Made by a program: the position numbers and the translations under genes | Assembly: GCA_045652765.1 (NCBI GenBank) | Contig: JAZOLG010000029.1 | Coordinates: 11,399 to 75,398, forward strand | DNA from: UBA1231 sp045652765 | Lineage (GTDB): Bacteria; Bacillota_I; Bacilli_A; ML615J-28; CAG-313 | Length of the DNA stretch: 64,000 bases | Direction: 5' to 3' | Shown: piece after piece, positions 9,009 through 16,929 of the stretch | Numbering within the stretch: the first letter of the stretch is position 1 | How the letters are laid out: each line of letters starts with the position of its first letter | The notes under the pieces: model-generated | What the model was told of the DNA's origin: nothing | What the model saw: the letters and a program-made list of their open reading frames with translations, nothing else | Databases searched by the model: none

Positions 9009-9034
9009 AGAGGTTCATTTTGAACCTCTTTTAT
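9006..9034. terminator. Bidirectional terminator between rsmI and the MurE-like gene
   Basis: A 10-bp perfect stem (9008-9017 with 9021-9030, AAGAGGTTCA/TGAACCTCTT) and a 3-nt loop, flanked by A and T runs that allow function on both strands. Confidence 0.88.
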
Positions 9035-9894
9035 AATATATATTTGGAGAAAAATATATTAACAAAATCAACTGTTTGAAACTCATTATCGAATAATGCA
9101 AACAAAGAAATGATAAAATATATATAATCAAAATTATTCAAACAAAACAATACTTCGCTTATTTCCATTTCATTTTTATATAATGTGCCAGTAATTATTT
9201 TATTATGAATTGAAACATTAGCTAAATTATATATGCCATTAGAATTGTAACTAACACTAATACAATTATTTAAATGAACTAAATCGTCAAAGTCATCATA
9301 ATTTGCTAAAAAAACTCCGTTTGATTTAACATAACTATCTATTTTGATAAGGGACTTAAATGATGTGCTATAAGATGATTTAGACAATAAAATGTAATCA
9401 AATTTTAGAATTCCTTTTATATCATTTAGTTCAGAAGAATGAAATATCCAAAAGATATAATGATATTCCTTTTTATTACAATTACTTAAAAAAGTATAAA
9501 GTTTATCGATATCATAATATTCTTTAATAAATGTTATTTTAATTTGCTTGTGCTTATTAAAAAGATCAGTAAGTATTTTTTCATAATTAAAAAAATCATC
9601 ATTTAAGATTCCAATTAATTTATATTTTGAATCTTCTAATTTATAATAAATGTTATATATATGAGCAAGCTCAGTTATAATATTTTCTGTTTTTATATAA
9701 AGGAATGTATTGTCTAAAATAGGGTATTCCGATACAATCAAAATACTGTTTTTAAGATGCTTTGGAATATCGAAAATATTGTCATTATTCATATTAATGA
9801 ATATTGTATTTTTCTTAATATCATTAATATTAACAGTAATAAAGTTAACTTCAAAATCATTAATAATATTTGGATAAAAGCTTGATAGTTTCAT
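9031..9894 (-). CDS. Degenerate MurE-like Mur ligase homologue lacking the ATP site
   Basis: A 287-residue protein with no intact enzyme motif, but its layout follows the first two domains of MurE. NINDIKKNTIFINMN occupies the place of the DSRxVxPGxLFVA strand, followed by ILIVSEYPI and then ELAHIYNIYYKL before KLIGILNDDFFNYEKIL. In MurE that last segment is IGITGTNGKTT, so the P-loop is gone. FWIFHSSELNDIKGILKFDYILLS aligns with the family's EVSSHxLxxxRVxGxxFDxAxFTN, and GVFLANYDDFDDL with the VINxDD segment. The C-terminal ligase domain is missing. The start at 9894 is chosen over 9924 because an AGGAG lies 8 nt upstream of it. Codons are intact, so a binding or regulatory role is possible. 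The homology is a reading by eye and needs a profile search. Confidence 0.55.
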   Translation of the reverse strand: MKLSSFYPNIINDFEVNFITVNINDIKKNTIFINMNNDNIFDIPKHLKNSILIVSEYPILDNTFLYIKTENIITELAHIYNIYYKLEDSKYKLIGILNDDFFNYEKILTDLFNKHKQIKITFIKEYYDIDKLYTFLSNCNKKEYHYIFWIFHSSELNDIKGILKFDYILLSKSSYSTSFKSLIKIDSYVKSNGVFLANYDDFDDLVHLNNCISVSYNSNGIYNLANVSIHNKIITGTLYKNEMEISEVLFCLNNFDYIYFIISLFALFDNEFQTVDFVNIFFSKYIL

Positions 9895-10014
9895 AAATAC
9901 AACTCCTAATTTTATTATTCTCAAGTATTCAAATAATATACAAAATATCTTTCAAAACCACTGTTAAATAGGAAAATTTCACAAAGCAACTTTTTTCGAC
10001 AAAAGAGAAAAAAC

Positions 10015-10037
10015 ATCTTAAAATAAATTTGTAAGAT
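10015..10037. repeat. Inverted repeat upstream of the nifJ promoter
   Basis: ATCTTA at 10015-10020 and TAAGAT at 10032-10037 with an 11-nt spacer, located 30-50 bp upstream of the nifJ -10 element. It could be a regulator site; no known factor is recognised. Confidence 0.3.
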
Positions 10038-10064
10038 ATTTAATTAGCAAAAAAATAGATGTTG

Positions 10065-10073
10065 TGATATAAT
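10065..10073 (+). promoter_or_regulatory. Extended -10 promoter of nifJ
   Basis: TGATATAAT at 10065-10073 precedes nifJ by 38 bp. The -35 candidate TTAGCA (10044-10049) is weak. A strong AGGAGGAG Shine-Dalgarno follows. Confidence 0.65.
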
Positions 10074-10111
10074 AAGTCGTAAAATAAAAATAACTAGGAG
10101 GAGTTTTATTT

Positions 10112-13100
10112 ATGTCAAAAAAAGTTTTCCAATCTATGGATGGGAACCAAGCTGCAGCTCATACAGCCTATGCGTTTACTGAAGTTGCAGGTATTTATCC
10201 AATTACACCTTCTTCTCCAATGGCCGAAAATGTAGATTTATGGTCATCTCAAGGAAAGAAGAATTTATTTGGAACTCAAGTAAAAGTTGTTGAAATGCAA
10301 TCAGAAGCTGGTGCTGCAGGTTCAGTACACGGTTCATTACAAGCTGGTGCATTAACTACTACATTTACTGCCAGCCAAGGTTTATTATTAAAAGTTCCTA
10401 ACATGTACAAAATCGCAGGTGAATTATTACCAGGTGTTATTCACGTATCTGCACGTGCATTAGCTGCACAATCTTTATCAATCTTCGGTGATCACCAAGA
10501 CGTTATGGCTGCTCGTCAAACTGGTTTTGCGATGCTTGCTACATCAAGTGTTCAAGAAGTTATGGACTTAGGTGGTGTTGCTCACTTAGCAGCTATTGAA
10601 TCTAGTGTTCCATTTGTTCATTTCTTCGATGGATTTAGAACATCTCATGAAATCCAAAAAGTAGAAGTTATGGATTATGATGTTTATAGAAACTTATTAA
10701 ACTGGGATGCAGTTAAGAGATTCCGTGAAAAAGCATTACACTTTGCTAATCCTGTAACTCGCGGTACTGCTCAAAATGATGACGTATATTTCCAAACTAG
10801 AGAAATTCAAAACAAATATTATGAAGCAGTTCCTGCAATTGTTGCAAAATATATGAAAGGTATTTCAGAAGCTACTGGACGTTACTATGCTCCATTTGTA
10901 TATTATGGTGCTGAAGATGCTACAGATGTTATCATCGCTATGGGTTCAGTTACTGAAACTATCAAAGAAGCTGTTGATTACTTAAATGCTCAAGGCAAAA
11001 AAGTTGGTTGCGTAACAGTTCACTTATATCGTCCATTCTCTAAAGAATACTTATTAAGTGTTGTTCCTGCAACTGTTAAACGTATTGCTGTATTAGACAG
11101 AACTAAAGAACCAGGATGTGCTGGTGAACCACTATACTTAGATGTTAAGAGCGTATATTATGGTGTTAAAGGCGCTCCATTCATCATTGGTGGTAGATTC
11201 GGTTTATCTTCAAGAGATACTACTCCAGCTCAAATGATCGCTGTATTCAAACATTTAGCTAAAAAAGGTCATGATGGATTTACAGTAGGTATTAACGATG
11301 ACGTTACAAATTTAAGTATTCCAGTTGGACCAGAAGTTCGTATTAACGAAGAAGTATCTGAATTAGTATTCTTCGGTTTAGGTTCTGATGGTACTGTTGG
11401 TGCTAACAAAAATACAATTAAAATTATTGGTGATAATACTGACTTATATGCTCAAGCATACTTTGCATATGACTCTAAAAAATCAGGTGGTGTAACTCGT
11501 TCACACTTACGTTTTGGTCCAAAACCAATTAAATCACCTTACTTAGTTAACCAAGCTAACTTCGTTAGCTGCAGCTTAGAATCATATGTTGAAAAATATG
11601 ATATGTTAGGATGCTTAAAAGATGGAGGAACATTCTTATTAAATACTGTTCACTCTGCTGAAGAACTAGTTAAAACTCTTCCAAATGCATTCAAAAAACA
11701 ATTAGCTGAAAAACATGCTAAATTCTTTATTATTGATGCTGTTCACCTAGCTCGTGAAATCGGATTAGGAAACCGTACTAATACAATTTTACAATCTGCA
11801 TTCTTTAAATTAAATCCTCAAATCATGCCTTATGAAACTGCACAAGATTTAATGAAAAAATATGCATATAAAGCTTATAGCCGTAAAGGTGAAGCAATCG
11901 TTGAAATGAACTATCAAGCAATCGATCGTGGTGCTCAAGGTTTAGTTGAAGTTGCTGTTGATCCAGCATGGGCTAAACTTCGTGTTGCTAAAAAAGCTGT
12001 TGACGAATCTCGTCCACATTTCGTACGTACAATTGCTGATGAAGTTAATGCTGTTAAAGGTTATGATTTACCTGTTTCTGCATTTACTGGTTATGAAGAT
12101 GGTACAATGCCTGCTGGTACTACTCAATATGAAAAACGTGGTATTGCTAACTTCGTTCCACAATGGAATTCAGAAAACTGTATCCAATGTAACCAATGTG
12201 CATTTGTTTGTCCACACGCTGTAGTTCGTCCATTCCTTGCTACTGAAGAAGAAATGGCTAACGCTCCAAAAGGTGTTCAAACATTAAAACCAGTTGGAAA
12301 AGGATTAGAAGGATTAAAATATTCATTACAAATTTCTGCTCTTGACTGTACAGGATGTGAAGTTTGTGTTAACCAATGTCCAGCTCCAAAAGGTAAAGCA
12401 CTTACTATGGTACCTATTGAAGAAGCTCTTAAAGCTGGTGAACAAGAACAAGCTTCTTACTTCTTCAACAACGTTTCTTATAAAGATGCATTAGTAGATA
12501 AATTCTCTAACGCTAAAAATAGCCAATTTGCTCAACCATTATTTGAATTCTCAGGAGCATGTGGTGGATGTGGTGAAACTCCATATGTTAAATTAGTTAC
12601 TCAATTATTTGGTGATCGTATGGTAGTTGCAAATGCTACTGGATGTTCTTCAATCTATGGTGGAAGCTTCCCAGCTAGCCCATATACAACAAATAAAGAT
12701 GGTCATGGACCAGCTTGGGCTAACTCATTATTCGAAGACAATGCTGAATTCGGATTTGGTATGAAAGCTGCAGATACTGCTTTAAGAGACCACATTGCAC
12801 AAGTTATGGAAGGTGCTCTTCAAAATGGTGTTTGTGATGAACAAGTAAAAGTATTATTTGAAAAATGGTTAGCTAACCGTGAAGATGGTCAAGTAACTAA
12901 AGAAATCAAAAACGAATTAGTGCCATTACTAGAAGGTAAAGATTGCGAATGTGCTAAAGAAATCCTTGGATTAAAGAACTACTTAACTAAGAGTTCTCAA
13001 TGGATCTTTGGTGGTGACGGATGGGCTTATGACATCGGTTACGGAGGATTAGACCACGTTATTGCTAACGGTGAAGATGTAAATATCTTAGTATTAGATA

Positions 13101-13654
13101 CAGAAGTTTATTCTAACACTGGTGGACAATCTTCTAAATCTTCTCCAACAGCTTCTATCGCTAAGTTTACTGCAACTGGTAAACATGGTAAGAAAAAAGA
13201 CTTAGCAGCAATTGCTATGAGTTATGGACATGTATATGTTGCATATGTAGCTCATGGTGCTAGCCAAGCTCAATTATTAAAAGCTATGAAAGAAGCAGAA
13301 AGCTATCATGGACCATCTCTAATCATTGCTTATGCTCCATGTATCAACCATGGTTTAAAACGTGGTATGAGTAAATCACAAGAACAAGCTAAACTTGCTG
13401 TTGAATGTGGTTATTGGACATTATTACGTTATGATCCAAGACTTGCTGAACAAGGTAAGAACCCATTAGTAGTTGATTCTAAAGAACCAAACTGGGATTT
13501 ATATGATGATTACCTAATGAGTGAAACTCGTTATGCTCAATTAAAGACTATCAATAAAGAACAAGCTGATGAATTACTTGCAATCAACAAGAAAGAAGCT
13601 CAAAAACGTTATAAGAATTATCAAAGAATGTTAAAGATGGACTTTTCTGAATAA
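10112..13654 (+). CDS. nifJ: Pyruvate:ferredoxin (flavodoxin) oxidoreductase
   Basis: An 1180-residue single-chain enzyme that converts pyruvate and CoA to acetyl-CoA and CO2 and reduces ferredoxin; it is oxygen sensitive and typical of anaerobes. Domain order is the usual one. The N-terminal pyrimidine domain starts at FQSMDGNQAAAHTAYAFTE with the IYPITPSSPMAE motif. A ferredoxin-like domain near residues 690-770 has two 4Fe-4S motifs (CIQCNQCAFVCP and CTGCEVCVNQCP). A further cluster uses CGGCGE near residue 830, and the TPP-binding core is GDGWAYDIGYGGLDHV near residue 970, followed by NTGGQSSKSSP. Codon choice is more uniform than in neighbouring genes (mostly TTA, GGT, GCT), suggesting high expression. 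It is monocistronic. Confidence 0.98.
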   Translation: MSKKVFQSMDGNQAAAHTAYAFTEVAGIYPITPSSPMAENVDLWSSQGKKNLFGTQVKVVEMQSEAGAAGSVHGSLQAGALTTTFTASQGLLLKVPNMYKIAGELLPGVIHVSARALAAQSLSIFGDHQDVMAARQTGFAMLATSSVQEVMDLGGVAHLAAIESSVPFVHFFDGFRTSHEIQKVEVMDYDVYRNLLNWDAVKRFREKALHFANPVTRGTAQNDDVYFQTREIQNKYYEAVPAIVAKYMKGISEATGRYYAPFVYYGAEDATDVIIAMGSVTETIKEAVDYLNAQGKKVGCVTVHLYRPFSKEYLLSVVPATVKRIAVLDRTKEPGCAGEPLYLDVKSVYYGVKGAPFIIGGRFGLSSRDTTPAQMIAVFKHLAKKGHDGFTVGINDDVTNLSIPVGPEVRINEEVSELVFFGLGSDGTVGANKNTIKIIGDNTDLYAQAYFAYDSKKSGGVTRSHLRFGPKPIKSPYLVNQANFVSCSLESYVEKYDMLGCLKDGGTFLLNTVHSAEELVKTLPNAFKKQLAEKHAKFFIIDAVHLAREIGLGNRTNTILQSAFFKLNPQIMPYETAQDLMKKYAYKAYSRKGEAIVEMNYQAIDRGAQGLVEVAVDPAWAKLRVAKKAVDESRPHFVRTIADEVNAVKGYDLPVSAFTGYEDGTMPAGTTQYEKRGIANFVPQWNSENCIQCNQCAFVCPHAVVRPFLATEEEMANAPKGVQTLKPVGKGLEGLKYSLQISALDCTGCEVCVNQCPAPKGKALTMVPIEEALKAGEQEQASYFFNNVSYKDALVDKFSNAKNSQFAQPLFEFSGACGGCGETPYVKLVTQLFGDRMVVANATGCSSIYGGSFPASPYTTNKDGHGPAWANSLFEDNAEFGFGMKAADTALRDHIAQVMEGALQNGVCDEQVKVLFEKWLANREDGQVTKEIKNELVPLLEGKDCECAKEILGLKNYLTKSSQWIFGGDGWAYDIGYGGLDHVIANGEDVNILVLDTEVYSNTGGQSSKSSPTASIAKFTATGKHGKKKDLAAIAMSYGHVYVAYVAHGASQAQLLKAMKEAESYHGPSLIIAYAPCINHGLKRGMSKSQEQAKLAVECGYWTLLRYDPRLAEQGKNPLVVDSKEPNWDLYDDYLMSETRYAQLKTINKEQADELLAINKKEAQKRYKNYQRMLKMDFSE

Positions 13655-13663
13655 TAAACAAAA

Positions 13664-13700
13664 TAGGGTTATATGATAATAATATAACCCTTTCTTTTTT
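13664..13700 (+). terminator. Rho-independent terminator after nifJ
   Basis: A 10-bp stem (13665-13674 AGGGTTATAT with 13682-13691 ATATAACCCT), a 7-nt loop and a T-rich tail. Confidence 0.88.
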
Positions 13701-13710
13701 AGGAGGTAAT

Positions 13711-14313
13711 ATGGAAAACACACCTAACAGATTTGAAGAATTAGATAAACTAGAAGAAAATAAAAACACTCAAGTTGTTGAAAACAAGCCAAAACAACCA
13801 AACAATACTAAAAAGACTATACTTGGAATTGTTGGTGCAATTATTGGTATAGTGTTTGGATATTTAATAACAAGTGGAAAACTTTTTCCACCAAAAGATA
13901 AAGTATTTAAATCACACGGCATAACTGTAACATTAAATGATGATTTTCATGAAAAAGAATATTTAGGTTTTCAAGTAGCTTATTTATCTGAAAAATCATT
14001 TTTTGCAGCTAACAGAGAAGATAAAAGTTTATTTATTGGTACAGGAATTAATAGTTTAAAAGGCTATATCAATGCTGTTTTAAAATTAAACAATAAATCC
14101 TCTACAATTAAAGAAGGAGTTACTTCTGAAGGACAAAAGTACTTTTATGCAAAGTATACATCTGAAGTTGATGGTGATAGCTTTAGTTATTACCTAGTAA
14201 CATTAGAAGGAGATAATCATTATTATACAATTAATTTTGGTTGTAGAAGTAAAGATTATAGCAAACTTGAAAACCAATATGAAGATTGGGCTAAGACAAT
14301 TATAGTAGAATAA
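13711..14313 (+). CDS. Membrane-anchored protein of unknown function with extracytoplasmic domain
   Basis: A 200-residue protein. The first 35 residues are hydrophilic and rich in Asn, Lys and Pro, followed by one transmembrane helix (roughly 36-55, ILGIVGAIIGIVFGYLI) and an extracellular domain of about 140 residues. The outer domain alternates strands and ends in YYTINFGC and a final amphipathic helix before IIVE. That layout recalls small PsbP/DcrB-like domains found in many exported Firmicute proteins, but I cannot name a family. It has a very good Shine-Dalgarno (AGGAGG), lies 10 nt after the nifJ terminator, and its stop codon is inside the stem of its own terminator. Confidence 0.75.
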   Translation: MENTPNRFEELDKLEENKNTQVVENKPKQPNNTKKTILGIVGAIIGIVFGYLITSGKLFPPKDKVFKSHGITVTLNDDFHEKEYLGFQVAYLSEKSFFAANREDKSLFIGTGINSLKGYINAVLKLNNKSSTIKEGVTSEGQKYFYAKYTSEVDGDSFSYYLVTLEGDNHYYTINFGCRSKDYSKLENQYEDWAKTIIVE

Positions 14314-14340
14314 GACTGTATAGACAGTCTTATTTTTTTA
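14311..14340 (+). terminator. Terminator overlapping the stop codon of the 13711 gene
   Basis: AAGACTGT (14312-14319) pairs with ACAGTCTT (14324-14331) around an ATAG loop, followed by seven T. The TAA stop forms part of the 5' arm. Confidence 0.85.
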
Positions 14341-14359
14341 CATTGTTTTATTATCTATA

Positions 14360-14388
14360 TTGACAACGTAACAATGTTATGTTATAAT
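14360..14388 (+). promoter_or_regulatory. Perfect-consensus promoter for the YhbD-like/bactofilin operon
   Basis: TTGACA (14360-14365), a 17-bp spacer and TATAAT (14383-14388). The predicted start near 14395 leaves a leader of only about a dozen bases before the ATG at 14407. The spacer is occupied by an inverted repeat that could bind a repressor. Confidence 0.85.
14365..14383. promoter_or_regulatory. Palindromic operator candidate inside the promoter spacer
   Basis: AACGTAACA (14365-14373) and TGTTATGTT (14375-14383) form 9-bp inverted arms with one mismatch around a single central base. The site touches the last base of the -35 and the first base of the -10, the classic placement for a repressor or a MerR-like activator. 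The first gene of the operon encodes a MerR-like HTH protein, so autoregulation is a reasonable inference. Confidence 0.6.
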
Positions 14389-14406
14389 TAGTGTGTGAGG
14401 TGTACT

Positions 14407-14985
14407 ATGATATCGAAAAAAGACTTATTAAAAGAAATGAACATATCATATGGACAATTATATCGATGGAAAAGAGAGGGATTAATACCTGACGAATGGT
14501 TTATAAAACAATCTGTTTCAACAGGTCAAGAGACATATTTTAAAAGGTCGTTAATTATTCCACGAATTAAACAAATATTGTCATTAAAAGATAAATATGA
14601 ACTACAAGAAATTAATAAATTGTTTACTGACAATAATGTAGAACATAATTTTAATGTTAGACAGGTTGTGTTAATTGATGAAATTGATCCATTTATCTTA
14701 AAAGCTTATTTATCTGATAGAAAACATTTAACAATTACAGAACTTGCTTTTATATATATATTTAGTAAATATAAAGATGTAATAGACATGAACGATTACT
14801 TAAATATTAATTTTAACAATAATACATTAAATGATAAAAATGTATATATATGTAATTTAGAAAATAAAAATTTTATATTAATTAGTGATGATAATTTAAT
14901 AATTGATTCAAAAATAAAAATTATTAATGTTGAAAAAATACAAGATGTAATAAGTTTTATAGCGATTAAAGTTAAGGAGGTTTAA
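14407..14985 (+). CDS. YhbD-like DUF4004 protein with N-terminal MerR-type HTH
   Basis: A 192-residue protein. Residues 1-65 form a winged-helix-like domain (SKKDLLKEMNISYGQLYRWKREGLIP, then EWF and a Thr/Gly turn ending YFKRSLIIPRI) characteristic of DUF4004/YhbD proteins, which sit next to bactofilin genes in Bacillus. The C-terminal half is Asn- and Ile-rich and unassigned. The frame is open to a GTG at 14395, but GTGAGG at 14395-14400 works as the Shine-Dalgarno for the ATG at 14407. It is the first gene of a four-gene unit and the likely user of the palindrome in its promoter. DNA-binding is inferred from the fold, not shown. Confidence 0.8.
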   Translation: MISKKDLLKEMNISYGQLYRWKREGLIPDEWFIKQSVSTGQETYFKRSLIIPRIKQILSLKDKYELQEINKLFTDNNVEHNFNVRQVVLIDEIDPFILKAYLSDRKHLTITELAFIYIFSKYKDVIDMNDYLNINFNNNTLNDKNVYICNLENKNFILISDDNLIIDSKIKIINVEKIQDVISFIAIKVKEV

Positions 14986-14988
14986 AAG

Positions 14989-15564
14989 ATGATTGATGAT
15001 TCAGGAATTCGTGGTGTTGGAACTGTTAATGGTGGAACATATAGAAACTTAAAAATAGCAGGGAGCGCTACTATAAAGGAAGATTGTAAAGCTGAAAAAA
15101 TTAAAATAGCTGGTAATGCAGATTTTGAAAAGTCTGTTACTGCAAAGACTTTCAAAGTTGCTGGACGTTGTACTGTAGCAGGAAATATAAAAGTAGATAA
15201 ATTATCTATCGCAGGAAGTTTTACTGCACATGGTAATATTGATGCTGAGAACGCAAATTTTGCTGGAACGGTATATATCGATGGTGATATCAATTGTGAA
15301 GAATTTGAAGCAAATGTAACTGGTTCATCTTTTAAAAATATATATGGAGAATCAATTGCTTTTCGTAAAGGGAACTCAGTATTATCAAAATCACATATAG
15401 AAGAAATAGCAGCAACAAAAATTGATATTGAAAATGTTTTGGTAAATAAAGTTAGTGGTGAATTTGTAATAATTGGAGATGATTGTGTTGTAGAATTAGT
15501 TGAATACAATAATACATTATCATTATCCAAGAAAGCAAAAATTTCAAGAATTGTAAAAATATAG
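14989..15564 (+). CDS. Bactofilin-family (polymer-forming) protein, YhbE/YhbF-like
   Basis: A 191-residue protein built from short repeated strands of a right-handed beta-helix. Recurring elements include GGTYRNLKIAGSATI, EKIKIAGNADF, KTFKVAGRCTV, DKLSIAGSFTA and ANFAGTVYIDG, spaced about 17-20 residues apart. This is the bactofilin pattern (DUF583); bactofilins self-assemble into filaments, often at the membrane. No transmembrane helix is present, so membrane contact would need a partner; the two membrane proteins encoded next are candidates. It starts 3 nt after the YhbD-like gene with an AAGGAGG Shine-Dalgarno. Confidence 0.88.
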   Translation: MIDDSGIRGVGTVNGGTYRNLKIAGSATIKEDCKAEKIKIAGNADFEKSVTAKTFKVAGRCTVAGNIKVDKLSIAGSFTAHGNIDAENANFAGTVYIDGDINCEEFEANVTGSSFKNIYGESIAFRKGNSVLSKSHIEEIAATKIDIENVLVNKVSGEFVIIGDDCVVELVEYNNTLSLSKKAKISRIVKI

Positions 15565-15572
15565 GAGGGCAT

Positions 15573-16016
15573 ATGAAAACAACAATTGAAGTAAATGGCG
15601 AAGTTTTCGAAATTGATTTAGAGAATTTAACCGAAGAAGAAGCAAAAAAATATAATATAAATTTTAATATTCCAAAAAGAGAAGATTCAAGCAGTTCTGG
15701 TTGGGTAATTACCACACATAAAATCAAATCTAAATTTTTAAGAATATTATTTTTATTATCATTAATGGCTTTCTTCTTATGTGGATTCTTAATTGAAGGT
15801 GGATGGAGTTGGAGTTGGTCACTTTTCTTTGTAACTCCAATTATGTCAGGCTTTTTAGATTTATTTAAAAAATCAAAAAAACAGGTATTTAAATCAATTA
15901 TGACATTTCTAATTATTGGTGGATTTTTTGCATGTGGTTTTCTACTTGAAAATGCATGGAGATGGTGTTGGGTATTATTTTTCTTAATCCCAATTGTAAA
16001 TATTACGGTGGAATAA
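15573..16016 (+). CDS. Small membrane protein with an internal duplication
   Basis: A 147-residue protein. About 50 N-terminal residues form a soluble segment (TTIEVNGEVFEIDLENLTEEE). Two hydrophobic units follow, each a helix pair, and they are copies of one another: FFLCGFLIEGGWSWSWSLFF against FFACGFLLENAWRWCWVLFF, each followed by a Pro-Ile pair. The Trp-rich hairpins recall LiaF/DUF5668-like short membrane modules, but I cannot assign a family. It is the third gene of the bactofilin operon, 8 nt after the bactofilin and directly abutting the next gene. It may be a membrane anchor or partner for the filament (inference). Confidence 0.75.
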   Translation: MKTTIEVNGEVFEIDLENLTEEEAKKYNINFNIPKREDSSSSGWVITTHKIKSKFLRILFLLSLMAFFLCGFLIEGGWSWSWSLFFVTPIMSGFLDLFKKSKKQVFKSIMTFLIIGGFFACGFLLENAWRWCWVLFFLIPIVNITVE

Positions 16017-16805
16017 ATGAATAGACAAAATAAAGATTATTTAGAAAAAGATTTTGAAAAGCATCAACCAAAGTTATTCATGCCAATTATGAATACAATC
16101 ATAGCTGCTGCAGCAATTGCATTAATGATTAGAGTAGCAATTACTAATGATGTGAAAATAATTTGGATAATTGTGTTTGTTTTGTTAATGCTGATATTTG
16201 CAGGAGGAAGTTGGTATTCAAGCTTTATTTTAAAAAAACAAAACAAAAAAGCAACTATAGATTTTCAAAAAGAAACTGAACTTTTATTTAGTGCAGTATA
16301 TGAATTAAAAAAAGGAACATATATAGAGCCTAAAACACCTGTATTATTTGAAATAAGTAATATATATAAACCTATTGAGAAAGTATCGTATACAAAAATA
16401 TCAAGAGCATTTCAACCAAAGATTGAACATGAGATATTTGTAAATCTTGGTCCTACTTGTGCAGGTTTAAATATTGATTATGAGACATTAGAAGTAAAAG
16501 GTTTTTCTGGTTGTGCTCCATATTCTATTTGGCGTAATAATAAACTTCATTTGCCTGATGCTAAAGATGGATCATTAAAATTAAAGATGGATGGATTTAA
16601 TAAAGTCAAAAAACTGACTCTTAAAATATTAAATCAAGTAGATTCTTATTATGACAAGAAAAGTGGAATTTTTGCTATCGGTGAAATAAAACAAACTATA
16701 CTAGATGATAATATTAAAATAGGTGAAAATGTAATTGTATCTTTATATGAAAATCAAGTAAAGTGTATATATGTAATTTTAGAATCAAATTTACTATTAA
16801 AATAA
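16017..16805 (+). CDS. Two-helix membrane protein of unknown function
   Basis: A 262-residue protein with two transmembrane helices (about residues 22-42 and 48-72) after a short charged N-terminus, then a cytoplasmic-looking domain of about 190 residues. That domain has mixed strands and one notable patch, LGPTCAGLNIDYETLEVKGFSG. No known family is recognised. Its ATG follows the previous stop with no gap, so it is translated from the same transcript as the bactofilin. A clear terminator was not found; the suf promoter begins soon after the stop. Confidence 0.7.
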   Translation: MNRQNKDYLEKDFEKHQPKLFMPIMNTIIAAAAIALMIRVAITNDVKIIWIIVFVLLMLIFAGGSWYSSFILKKQNKKATIDFQKETELLFSAVYELKKGTYIEPKTPVLFEISNIYKPIEKVSYTKISRAFQPKIEHEIFVNLGPTCAGLNIDYETLEVKGFSGCAPYSIWRNNKLHLPDAKDGSLKLKMDGFNKVKKLTLKILNQVDSYYDKKSGIFAIGEIKQTILDDNIKIGENVIVSLYENQVKCIYVILESNLLLK

Positions 16806-16818
16806 AAAAGTAATTCAA

Positions 16819-16847
16819 TTGAAGAAAACTGTGAAAAGTGCTATAAT
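16819..16847 (+). promoter_or_regulatory. Promoter of the suf operon
   Basis: TTGAAG (16819-16824), a 17-bp spacer and TATAAT (16842-16847) with an extended TGC. The leader to sufC is about 75 nt and has a weak TGCC/GGCA hairpin before a T-rich stretch; no known riboswitch was recognised. Confidence 0.65.
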
Positions 16848-16929
16848 AAGAAAGGTAAAAAAATAAGATTTTGCCTAAATATTATGGCACTTTTTATTTT
16901 CGTAAAAATTTAATATGTGAGGTATTATT

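Noticed and set aside
9960..10080. Rex-like site (TTTCACAA and TTGTGA) near the nifJ promoter
   Set aside because: The two halves are about 85 bp apart and do not form the contiguous Rex palindrome.
14982..15572. A 196-codon antisense frame covering the whole bactofilin gene
   Set aside because: It mirrors the repetitive beta-helix coding sequence; no Shine-Dalgarno, no motif, and the plus-strand product is clearly a bactofilin.
16853..16929. Riboswitch or attenuator in the suf leader
   Set aside because: Only a 4-bp TGCC/GGCA stem is seen and no known aptamer landmarks; not enough support.
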